Part shown: piece by piece, positions 1-5,584 of the stretch
Layout: each line of letters begins with the position of its first letter
Position numbering within the stretch: the stretch's first letter is position 1
From: Spirochaetales bacterium
GTDB lineage: Bacteria; Spirochaetota; Spirochaetia; Treponematales; UBA12059
Reading direction: 5' to 3'
NCBI GenBank assembly: GCA_016938515.1
Contig: JAFGUM010000400.1
Coordinates: forward strand, 1 to 8,098
Length of the DNA: 8,098 bases
Program-made: the position numbers and the translations under genes
The notes under the pieces: generated by a model
What the model was told of the DNA's origin: nothing
The model's input: the letters and a program-made list of their open reading frames with translations, nothing else
Database searches by the model: none

Positions 1-335
1 CCGCGGGTGTTAGGGCACAGGTGGCGTTTGCCCGCTCTGCACGCTCGGCAGACGCCGCAAACAATATGCCCTTCGGCTGAGACTCGCTCCCCGATGTTGT
101 AGCCCTGGACGGCGCGTCCCATGTCTACTATCTCGCCGACAAATTCGTGACCAATGGTCATCGGTGTCTTGATAGTGCGTTGTGACCAGGCGTCCCACTT
201 GTAGATATGGATGTCTGTACCGCAGATGGCGGTTTTTTTTACCTTTATGAGGAGATCATTGTCTCCCACCTCGGGCATCGGTACGTCTTCCATCCAGAGT
301 CCCACTTCCGGGGATTTCTTGACGAGAGCCTTCAT
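1..335 (-). CDS. tdh: L-threonine 3-dehydrogenase, N-terminal part (cut by window edge)
   Basis: Zinc-dependent medium-chain dehydrogenase that oxidises L-threonine with NAD+ to 2-amino-3-ketobutyrate, which a partner ligase (Kbl) normally splits to glycine and acetyl-CoA. The 111 visible codons begin [19 protein letters not shown] and follow the well-known Tdh N-terminus closely. Catalytic-zinc and relay residues C38, T40 and H43 (TAICGTDIH) are present, as is the GHE pair H63-E64. The structural-zinc cysteines C93, C96, C99 and C107 fall at the same positions as in the E. coli enzyme. The start is ATG at 335, with AGGAGG (complement of 341-346) just upstream. The family is about 340-350 residues, so roughly two thirds, including the Rossmann domain, lies outside the window. 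Codons 32-35 contain a run of eight A. It is divergent from the buk operon, and no kbl is visible. Confidence 0.93.
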   Translation of the reverse strand, partial: MKALVKKSPEVGLWMEDVPMPEVGDNDLLIKVKKTAICGTDIHIYKWDAWSQRTIKTPMTIGHEFVGEIVDMGRAVQGYNIGERVSAEGHIVCGVCRACRAGKRHLCPNTR

Positions 336-387
336 GACTACCTCCTGATACTAAGCGAACAACGGTGACCCTTGGCCTGTTGTGAGC

Positions 388-400
388 ACCCGCTGCGGGT
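388..400. promoter_or_regulatory. 13-base palindrome in the tdh leader, possible operator
   Basis: ACCCGC-T-GCGGGT is a perfect 6+6 inverted repeat around a single base. It lies just downstream of the predicted tdh -10. A one-base loop makes an RNA hairpin unlikely to form fully, so a binding site for a dimeric repressor is more plausible than a terminator. No regulator gene is in the window, so the partner is unknown. Confidence 0.35.
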
Positions 401-408
401 ACGCTGGA

Positions 409-437
409 AGTATAGCGCGTCTATCAAATGCGGTGAA
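409..437 (-). promoter_or_regulatory. Candidate sigma-70-type promoter of tdh
   Basis: Read on the minus strand, TTCACC (complement of 432-437) is followed after 17 bases by TATACT (complement of 409-414). The -35 has four of six consensus bases and the -10 five of six. AT-rich DNA lies further upstream. The predicted leader to the tdh start is about 65 bases and includes the palindrome at 388-400. Found by eye only. Confidence 0.45.
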
Positions 438-482
438 GTACAATTAGTTTGATATTCGCACTAATAGTTTCAAATATAGAAA

Positions 483-516
483 TGACGTTTTGAAATTTGG
501 AAAGAATTGACGTTTT
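483..516. repeat. Direct repeat TGACGTTTT x2 upstream of buk
   Basis: TGACGTTTT occurs at 483-491 and again at 508-516, 25 bases apart start to start. Both copies sit in AT-rich DNA immediately upstream of, or overlapping, the candidate buk promoters. Spacing of about two and a half helical turns could suit an activator or repressor, but this is inference. The sequence shows only the repeat. Confidence 0.4.
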
Positions 517-549
517 TTGCTTGCGCGTATTTAAAACCCTGCCTATAAT
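507..549 (+). promoter_or_regulatory. Candidate promoter(s) of the buk-ptb-vor operon
   Basis: A perfect -10, TATAAT (544-549), has TTGCGC (521-526) 17 bases upstream. This gives a predicted start near 556 and a leader of about 40 bases. An overlapping alternative is TTGACG (507-512) with TTTAAA (530-535), also 17 bases apart. I looked for a sigma-54 -24/-12 pair in this T-rich stretch, but the GG/GC spacing does not fit. Confidence 0.5.
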
Positions 550-595
550 CCGCTTGAAAGCGTTCAATACCCCGATTTCACAGAAGGAGGCCCCC

Positions 596-1660
596 GTGCC
601 GCAGAGGATCCTCGTCGTAAACCCTGGTTCGACATCGACTAAAATTGGCGTTTTTGAAGATGGAATCGAACTGTTCACCGACAGCATTTCCCATTCGGCA
701 GAGGAGCTTGCGCCGTTTTCGACAATAGCGTCTCAATTCGGCTTTCGTGACACGTGCATCCGCGAAACACTCGCAAAGAGGGGTTTTGACCTGGGCAGTC
801 TTTCGTGTGTTGTGGGGCGGGGAGGGCTATTAAAGCCCATCCCCGGCGGTGTGTACGCCGTTTCAGCGGAGATGAAGGCCGAGCTGACGAGCGCTCGTTT
901 TGGTGAGCATGCGTCGAACCTTGGAGCCCTGATAGCAGATGCGCTGGCGGGCGAGTTGGGTATTCCGGCTTTTATAGCAGATCCAGTGGTGGTCGACGAG
1001 CTTGACGACAAGGCGCGTCTCTACGGTCACAAGCTGTTTGTCAAGCAGAGCATATTTCACGCGCTCAATCAGAAAGCAGTGGCGAGGCGCTGGGCATCAG
1101 AACACGCCAGGCGCTACGAAGATGTCCGCATTATCGTAGCGCACATGGGCGGGGGCATCTCGGTCGGACTGCACAGCCTGGGCCGCGTCGTGGACGTCAA
1201 CAACGCGCTCAACGGCGAGGGGCCCTTCAGCCCGGAAAGAGCCGGAACGTTGCCATCAGGTGCGCTTACCAAGCTGTGCTTTTCGGGCACGTACACTGAA
1301 AAAGAAGTGATGAAAATGATAAACGGGCAGGGTGGTATCGTCAGCCTCGCCGGCACCAACGATATGCGCGTCCTGGAAGCCAAAATGAAGGACGGAGACG
1401 CGAACGCAGCCCTTATTCACGAAGCTTTCATCTACAACGTAGGCAAAGCCATAGGAGCCCTGGCCGCGGCGGCGGAGGGCAAGCTGGATGGTATCGTGCT
1501 GACCGGCGGTATCGCGTACGGAGCTCCGGTACAGGAGGGGCTCAAGCGCATGGTAGGCTGGATGGCTCCCGTTACCGTGTACCCAGGTGAAGGTGAGCTG
1601 GAAGCGCTGGCATTGGCTGGCGAGCGCGGGTTGCGGGGCGAAGCGCAGGAATACCGGTAG
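596..1660 (+). CDS. buk: Butyrate kinase (short/branched-chain fatty acid kinase)
   Basis: Transfers phosphate from butyryl- or isobutyryl-phosphate to ADP, making the free acid and ATP by substrate-level phosphorylation in the cytoplasm. It belongs to the ASKHA acetate/butyrate kinase family. The start is GTG at 596, preceded by AGAAGGAGG (582-590). An in-frame ATG at 497 lies upstream of or inside the promoter and is unlikely. From the GTG the protein is 354 residues, the usual family length. Visible motifs are the N-terminal phosphate loop NPGSTSTK (9-16), VGRGGLLKPIPGG (73-85), DPVVVDEL (129-136), HMGGGISVG (183-191), LTGGIA (302-307) and the C-terminal PGEGELEALA (330-339), all typical of Buk rather than AckA. 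It is first in the operon, 16 bases before ptb. In this context the likely substrate is isobutyryl-, isovaleryl- or 2-methylbutyryl-phosphate as much as butyryl-phosphate. Confidence 0.94.
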   Translation: MPQRILVVNPGSTSTKIGVFEDGIELFTDSISHSAEELAPFSTIASQFGFRDTCIRETLAKRGFDLGSLSCVVGRGGLLKPIPGGVYAVSAEMKAELTSARFGEHASNLGALIADALAGELGIPAFIADPVVVDELDDKARLYGHKLFVKQSIFHALNQKAVARRWASEHARRYEDVRIIVAHMGGGISVGLHSLGRVVDVNNALNGEGPFSPERAGTLPSGALTKLCFSGTYTEKEVMKMINGQGGIVSLAGTNDMRVLEAKMKDGDANAALIHEAFIYNVGKAIGALAAAAEGKLDGIVLTGGIAYGAPVQEGLKRMVGWMAPVTVYPGEGELEALALAGERGLRGEAQEYR

Positions 1661-1676
1661 TGTGGGGAGCAGAGCT

Positions 1677-2576
1677 GTGATCAAGACGATAGACGACATT
1701 ATCCAGACCGCGAAAGCCGCCGGTCCGAAGCGTATGGCAGTAGCCGCGGCTCAGGAACAATCCGCGCTGGAAGCGGCGCTTGACGCGCGGGCAGCGGGTA
1801 TAGTCGAGCCCATTCTGGTAGGAGATGGCGACATGATCAGGGCGATTGCCTCTGATATAGGCGCGTCTCTGGATGGGGTCCGCATCATAGAAGAGAAGGA
1901 CTTTGCCAAAGCGGCGGCGGTAGCCGTAGCTCTCGTCCGCTCGGGTGAGGCGGATATTCTCATGAAGGGTGTTCTCGATACGTCCATACTGCTCAAAGCC
2001 GCTCTCAACAAGGAAGCAGGGCTCAACGCGGGACGCCTCACCAGCCATGTTGCCGTTATCGAGTCGCCCCACTACCACAAGCTGTTCGTGGTTACCGACG
2101 CTGCCATAAACATTGCTCCCGACCTGCAGGGCAAGTTGGACATACTGGCCAACGCGGTGCAGGCGTCCAGGGCTCTTGGCGTAGACAAGCCCAAAGTAGC
2201 GCTGCTTGCCGCTGTGGAGAAGGTAAACGCCGACAAGATGCCGTGTACGGCCGATGCGGCCATCATCACGCAGATGCAGCGTCGTGGTCAGATCAAAGGT
2301 TGCATTATTGATGGCCCTCTCGCGCTCGACAACGCGATAAGCGCCGAGAGCGCTCGCATCAAGCATATCGAGTCGGAAGTAGCAGGGGACGCCGACGTTC
2401 TGGTTGCCCCCGATATAGAAGCCGGCAACGTACTGTACAAGTGTCTCCTGGATCTGGGGGGAGCCAAGGGCGCTGGCATCGTTGCCGGAGCGGCAAAGCC
2501 GATCGTGCTTACCAGCCGGGCGGATAGCCGGGAGACGAAGCTGGCCAGTATCGCGCTGGCCTCTCTGACGGGGTAG
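1677..2576 (+). CDS. ptb: Phosphate butyryltransferase (phosphotransacylase)
   Basis: Exchanges CoA for phosphate on butyryl-CoA or branched-chain acyl-CoA, supplying the acyl-phosphate used by Buk. It belongs to the phosphate acetyl/butyryltransferase family (PTA_PTB). The chosen start is GTG at 1677 (VIKTIDDIIQTAKAAGPKRM), with GGGGAG at 1664-1669; this gives 299 residues, the family norm. An in-frame ATG at 1587 would overlap buk by 74 bases and add a non-conserved extension. Family-like stretches are the N-terminal KRMAVAAAQEQSALEA (18-33), PILVGD (45-50), DILMKGVLDTS (93-103) and GLNAGRLTSHVAVIES (115-130), then a glycine-rich C-terminus (LLDLGGAKGAGIVAGAAKPIVLTSRADS). Ptb-Buk adjacency is classic, though here buk comes first. 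Substrate preference cannot be read from the sequence. The downstream VOR-type oxidoreductase favours branched-chain acyl-CoA. Confidence 0.93.
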   Translation: MIKTIDDIIQTAKAAGPKRMAVAAAQEQSALEAALDARAAGIVEPILVGDGDMIRAIASDIGASLDGVRIIEEKDFAKAAAVAVALVRSGEADILMKGVLDTSILLKAALNKEAGLNAGRLTSHVAVIESPHYHKLFVVTDAAINIAPDLQGKLDILANAVQASRALGVDKPKVALLAAVEKVNADKMPCTADAAIITQMQRRGQIKGCIIDGPLALDNAISAESARIKHIESEVAGDADVLVAPDIEAGNVLYKCLLDLGGAKGAGIVAGAAKPIVLTSRADSRETKLASIALASLTG

Positions 2577-2583
2577 GAGCGCT

Positions 2584-2639
2584 GGCAGTAAGGCTGCCTG
2601 TCGTAATGGATCATACGGGGACATCGGTGTGGAGTCCCC
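2584..2639 (+). other. Two small hairpins in the ptb-ferredoxin spacer
   Basis: The 81-base spacer is the longest inside the operon. It can form GGCAG/CTGCC (2584-2588 with 2594-2598, loop of 5) and GGGGAC/GTCCCC (2617-2622 with 2634-2639, loop of 11). Neither is followed by a T-run, so neither looks like an intrinsic terminator. They could be mRNA processing or stability elements separating the buk-ptb and vor segments. I see no convincing internal promoter. Confidence 0.3.
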
Positions 2640-2657
2640 CGAGTATAAGGAGTCGCC

Positions 2658-2873
2658 ATGGCTATCAAAGGAAAGCCCGTAGTTGATCGGGAACGGTGCA
2701 AGGGATGCTTGCTGTGCGTGCGGGCGTGCCCGACGAAGGTGCTGGCAGCCGATGTCGAACCCAATTCATGGGGTTACTATCCGGTCAAGGTTGTTGCAGA
2801 AGACAAGTGCATCGCCTGTGGTAATTGCTACACGGTGTGCCCCGACGTGGCTATCACCGTCTACAAGCTGTAA
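2658..2873 (+). CDS. vorD: 2-oxoacid:ferredoxin oxidoreductase, delta (2x[4Fe-4S] ferredoxin) subunit
   Basis: A 71-residue bacterial-type ferredoxin subunit that carries electrons from the TPP/[4Fe-4S] core to external ferredoxin. Two full cluster motifs are present: CKGCLLCVRACP (C14, C17, C20, C24) and CIACGNCYTVCP (C51, C54, C57, C61). The stretch between them (LAADVEPNSWGYYPVKV) is typical of the delta subunit of KOR/VOR complexes rather than free ferredoxin. The start ATG has AAGGAG (2647-2652) five bases upstream. It is followed after 12 bases by the alpha subunit, so it is translated with the complex. The letter given to each VOR subunit differs between species; delta is the unambiguous name. 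Confidence 0.9.
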   Translation: MAIKGKPVVDRERCKGCLLCVRACPTKVLAADVEPNSWGYYPVKVVAEDKCIACGNCYTVCPDVAITVYKL

Positions 2874-2885
2874 GGAGGACCCGGC

Positions 2886-3947
2886 ATGGCTGAAGAAAAA
2901 CGCCTGATGAAGGGCAACGAAGCGATGGGAGAAGCCGCGGTACGAGCCGGTTGCGATGCGTACTTCGGATACCCCATAACCCCCCAGAATGAACTAACCG
3001 CCTATATGGCCAAGCATATGCTGGATAAAAAGCGGACGTTCATCCAGGCCGAGAGCGAAGTCGCGGCCATAAACATGGTATTTGGCGCCGGTGCCACCGG
3101 AGCGCGGGTAATGACGAGTTCGTCGAGCCCGGGTGTGTCGCTCAAGCAAGAAGGTATTTCATACGCCTGCGGAGCCGATGTGCCCTGTGTTGTAATCAAC
3201 GTGTCACGTTCTGGCCCCGGACTAGGCGGTATATCGCCGGCTCAGGGCGACTATTTTCAGTCAACCAGGGGTGGTGGTCACGGAGACTACTACCACATCG
3301 TACTCGCGCCAAAGAGCGTACAGGAAGCGGCTGACCTCACCTACGAGGCCTTCGACCTCGCTGACCAGTGGCGCATGCCCGCCATGGTGCTGGCCGACGG
3401 CATGATTGGCCAGATGATGGAAGGCGTGTCGTTCAAACCTCCCAAGGATCCCGCTACGCGGATAGCAAAGCCCTGGGCTGTTGGCACGAGTTCCAACAGG
3501 CCGGTTAACCACGTCGACTCAACGCACCTCGACCCAGACGAGTTTGAAGCGGTAAACCGCGCGCGCTTCGAGCGCTACGCCGAAATGAAGAAGGTGCTAC
3601 CCCGTTACGAAGAGCACGATATCGACGATGCCGAATTGGTACTCGTCGCGTACGGCACGTCAGCTCGCGTCTCCTATGGCGCGGTGCAGATGGCAAGAAA
3701 ACTCGGCATCAAGGCTGGCTTGTTCAGGCCAATCACCCTGTGGCCTTTCCCCGAAAAGCGCATGGGCGAGTTGGCTGATGCTGGCAAGAAGTTCCTTGCC
3801 GTGGAAATGAGCATGGGACAGATGGTTGAGGACGTGCGCCTATACACGCATGGCAAGAGCGAGGTGTTCTTCTATGGTCGCTGCGGAGGGAACATTCCCA
3901 CTGAAGAGGCCGTTCTCGCCGAGATCCAGAAGATCTTGAAGAAATAA
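2886..3947 (+). CDS. vorB: 2-oxoacid:ferredoxin oxidoreductase, alpha subunit (2-oxoisovalerate type, VorB-like)
   Basis: A 353-residue subunit carrying the pyrimidine-binding and transketolase-C-like domains of a 2-oxoacid:ferredoxin oxidoreductase. With the beta subunit it decarboxylates a 2-oxoacid to acyl-CoA plus CO2 and two low-potential electrons. Key stretches are the start LMKGNEAMGEAAVRAG, YPITP (29-33), QAESEVAAINM (54-64, with E56 in the place of the TPP-activating glutamate), TSSSSPGVSLKQEG (77-90), GPGLGG (110-115), QGDYFQSTRGGGHGDY (120-135) and DGMIGQMME. This pattern and length match proteins annotated as 3-methyl-2-oxobutanoate dehydrogenase subunit VorB, where QGDYFQ.T.GGGHGDY is characteristic. 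A C-terminal domain (PITLWPFPEKR, then EMSMGQMVEDVRL) completes it. The RBS AAGGAGG (2872-2878) overlaps the vorD stop. Class assignment is firm; specificity for branched-chain rather than other 2-oxoacids is an inference from similarity and the buk-ptb context. Confidence 0.9.
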   Translation: MAEEKRLMKGNEAMGEAAVRAGCDAYFGYPITPQNELTAYMAKHMLDKKRTFIQAESEVAAINMVFGAGATGARVMTSSSSPGVSLKQEGISYACGADVPCVVINVSRSGPGLGGISPAQGDYFQSTRGGGHGDYYHIVLAPKSVQEAADLTYEAFDLADQWRMPAMVLADGMIGQMMEGVSFKPPKDPATRIAKPWAVGTSSNRPVNHVDSTHLDPDEFEAVNRARFERYAEMKKVLPRYEEHDIDDAELVLVAYGTSARVSYGAVQMARKLGIKAGLFRPITLWPFPEKRMGELADAGKKFLAVEMSMGQMVEDVRLYTHGKSEVFFYGRCGGNIPTEEAVLAEIQKILKK

Positions 3948-3958
3948 GGAGGGCGAGC

Positions 3959-4738
3959 ATGGAACTTACATACGGACATCCCAAGAGCCTCCTGCCTATC
4001 CAGACGAAGTACTGTCCGGGTTGCGGGCACGGCGTCATACACCGCTTGATTACAGAAGTAATCGATGAGATGGGTGTGCAGGATCACTCCATCATCCTCA
4101 ACCCGGTGGGTTGCTCCATCTGGGCCAGCCTGTACTTTGATTTTGACTCGGTGCAGGTTCCGCACGGCCGCACGCCAGCTGGTGCCACCGGCGTAAAAAG
4201 GATGAAGCCGGACCACCTGGTTATATGCTATCAGGGCGACGGTGACCTCGCTGCCATCGGCACCGCGGAAATTGTCCACGCCGCCAACCGCGGCGAGAAG
4301 TTTACGACCATCTTCGTCAACAACGCCATATACGGTATGACCGGTGGCCAGATGGCCCCCACAACCCTCGTTGGCCAGAAAGCCACGACGGCGCCGTATG
4401 GCCGCGACCCGATAGGCGCTGGTATGGGGTACCCCATTCGCGTCTGCGAGATGCTCGAGACGCTCGGCGGCAGCAAGTACCTGGCGCGTGGCGCCGTCAA
4501 CAACGCCGCCAACACGCGCAAGACCAAGCAGTATATCCGCAAGGCTTTTGAGGCTCAGATGCGCGGAGAAGGCTTTACGATGGTAGAAATACTGTCGCAG
4601 TGCCCAACCAACTGGGGTATGGAGCCGGTGGAAAGCGTTGAATGGGTTGAAAGTGACATGATACCGTTCTACAAGCTGGGTGAGATAAAGGATGAGTTGG
4701 CTGGTTCTGCCAACGCTGTCAAGGAGGCCGGTAAATGA
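3959..4738 (+). CDS. vorA: 2-oxoacid:ferredoxin oxidoreductase, beta (TPP-binding) subunit
   Basis: A 259-residue catalytic subunit that binds the thiamine pyrophosphate diphosphate group and a [4Fe-4S] cluster. It shows CPGCGHG (19-25), NPVGCSIW (48-55), HGRTPAGATGVK (69-80), the Mg-TPP motif GDGD (93-96) continuing to NNAIYGMTGGQMAPTT (121-136), and a conserved C-terminal CPTNWG. Family length for the unfused beta subunit is about 250-280 residues. The RBS AAGGAGG (3946-3952) overlaps the alpha stop; the ATG follows six bases later. The stop overlaps the gamma start by four bases (ATGA at 4735-4738), indicating translational coupling. As with alpha, KorB (2-oxoglutarate) is the alternative label; the sequence alone does not settle the substrate. 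Confidence 0.9.
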   Translation: MELTYGHPKSLLPIQTKYCPGCGHGVIHRLITEVIDEMGVQDHSIILNPVGCSIWASLYFDFDSVQVPHGRTPAGATGVKRMKPDHLVICYQGDGDLAAIGTAEIVHAANRGEKFTTIFVNNAIYGMTGGQMAPTTLVGQKATTAPYGRDPIGAGMGYPIRVCEMLETLGGSKYLARGAVNNAANTRKTKQYIRKAFEAQMRGEGFTMVEILSQCPTNWGMEPVESVEWVESDMIPFYKLGEIKDELAGSANAVKEAGK

Positions 4739-5271
4739 CCGAAAAGACCTTCATGGCCGGTTTCGGCGGCCAAGGCGTCATATCGATGGGGCAGCTGTGG
4801 GTGTATTGCGCGATGAAGGAGGGGCTTGAGGTTACCTTCTTTCCGTTCTACGGCGCCGAGAAACGGGGCGGTATTGCGCGGGCCGGTGTTATCGTATCTA
4901 CCGAGGAAATCGCGAGCCCACTCGTAACGAGTCCCGATAGCGCCATCGTGATGAATATGGACTCGTTGCCGTTGTGCGAGAATATCCTCAAAAAGGATGG
5001 CGTTATGCTCGTCAATTCGAGCCTCGTCAAGGTAGAGCCAGAGCGCAAAGATATCCGCGTCGTCAAGATACCCTGCAATGAAATTGCCGAGAAGCTGGGG
5101 GACGTCAAGTTCGCCAACATGGTAATGCTCGGCGCGCTGTCCCAGGTAACCGGGGCGGTAAAGCTGGACAAGCTTGAACCCATCCTCAAGACCTTCTTCA
5201 GCGAGAGCAAACACAGGTTTATCCCCAAGAATCTCGAGGCCATGGAAGCTGGCGCAAAAGCCGCTAGCTGA
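4735..5271 (+). CDS. vorC: 2-oxoacid:ferredoxin oxidoreductase, gamma subunit
   Basis: A 178-residue gamma-domain protein of the pyruvate/ketoisovalerate oxidoreductase family, which completes the four-subunit complex and helps form the CoA-binding part. Motifs are the N-terminal GFGGQGV (9-15) and PFYGAEKRGGIARAGV (37-52), the counterpart of the PSYGPEMRGG signature in relatives, followed by SPDSAIVMN and a conserved FANMVMLGAL. Its ATG overlaps the beta stop, and its RBS AAGGAGG (4721-4727) lies inside the beta gene. It is last in the operon, with a strong hairpin 20 bases after the stop. The order delta-alpha-beta-gamma is common for KOR/VOR operons. Confidence 0.89.
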   Translation: MTEKTFMAGFGGQGVISMGQLWVYCAMKEGLEVTFFPFYGAEKRGGIARAGVIVSTEEIASPLVTSPDSAIVMNMDSLPLCENILKKDGVMLVNSSLVKVEPERKDIRVVKIPCNEIAEKLGDVKFANMVMLGALSQVTGAVKLDKLEPILKTFFSESKHRFIPKNLEAMEAGAKAAS

Positions 5272-5290
5272 GCTGTTTCGTGCTCTGTCC

Positions 5291-5320
5291 GGCCGCCCCG
5301 CATCAATATGCGGGGCGGCT
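5291..5320 (+). terminator. Intrinsic-type terminator hairpin after the vor operon
   Basis: GCCGCCCCGCAT (5292-5303) and its exact complement ATGCGGGGCGGC (5308-5319) form a 12-base-pair stem with loop CAAT, extendable by one G-T pair (5291/5320). The following stretch GCGTTTTGGGC has only four T, so the U-tract is weak. The stem strength and its position 20 bases after the last stop still make termination the best reading. Confidence 0.8.
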
Positions 5321-5343
5321 GCGTTTTGGGCTTATCTCGTCTC

Positions 5344-5372
5344 TTGACAAGCAGTCCGTAGCCGGAGATTAT
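5344..5372 (+). promoter_or_regulatory. Candidate sigma-70-type promoter for the GNAT gene
   Basis: A perfect -35, TTGACA (5344-5349), is followed after 17 bases by GATTAT (5367-5372), four of six -10 matches. It lies just after the vor terminator. Transcription from here would leave a leader of about 180 bases before the GNAT start. Confidence 0.45.
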
Positions 5373-5558
5373 AGAAGTATCCTATTGGTACGAGGTCTGT
5401 TTGACGACTACGGCGCTGTAGCGGATCGGTTGTGCCGAACCGCGAGTGGTTTCTGACACTGTAAACTCCTCGCATTCGAACCGTGGAGCTGGCGTTGCCC
5501 GCATCCTTGCAGTCCGGTCTGCGTTTTTCCTGCCCCAAATCCAAATCCTGGATTCACC
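5373..5558 (+). other. Long leader upstream of the GNAT gene
   Basis: About 185 bases with no supported ORF. It contains CTATTGGTAC (5382-5391), a GTTTTTCC run near 5522-5530 and, directly before the start, AATCC-T-GGATT (5544-5554), an 11-base palindrome that includes the only weak Shine-Dalgarno-like bases (TGGAT). I do not recognise a riboswitch or T-box here. The leader may simply be untranslated, or a closer promoter may exist. Confidence 0.3.
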
Positions 5559-5584
5559 ATGAAAACCGATATAACTATTGGTAC
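5382..5584 (+). repeat. Decamer CTATTGGTAC repeated at both ends of the GNAT leader
   Basis: CTATTGGTAC occurs at 5382-5391, just after the predicted -10, and at 5575-5584, in codons 6-9 of the GNAT gene, spaced 193 bases apart. Its core ATTGGTAC also forms both arms of the inverted repeat at 7306-7332. A fifth core copy inside the oxidoreductase alpha gene (3635-3642) is explained by coding and may be chance. Confidence 0.35.

Noticed and set aside
232..239. Run of eight A in tdh codons 32-35 as a programmed slippage or frameshift site
   Set aside because: The frame is intact across the run and yields the conserved [11 protein letters not shown], so no shift is needed. Short A-runs encoding Lys are ordinary.
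507..524. Possible sigma-54 (-24/-12) promoter before buk
   Set aside because: The G and GC elements are 10 or 14 bases apart instead of the required 12, and the GG dinucleotide is missing. A sigma-70-type reading fits better.
1572..2624. Long minus-strand open frame (350 codons) antisense to ptb
   Set aside because: It lacks any recognisable domain, has low-complexity Arg/Gly/Leu-rich content, and lies opposite a clearly real ptb. It is a frame shadow in GC-rich DNA.
2617..2639. GGGGAC/GTCCCC hairpin as a terminator between ptb and the oxidoreductase genes
   Set aside because: It has no T-run, a large 11-base loop and only six pairs. The genes on both sides fit one pathway, and no convincing promoter follows.
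4669..5214. Minus-strand open frame antisense to the gamma subunit
   Set aside because: No family features, and it overlaps a well-supported gene on the other strand.
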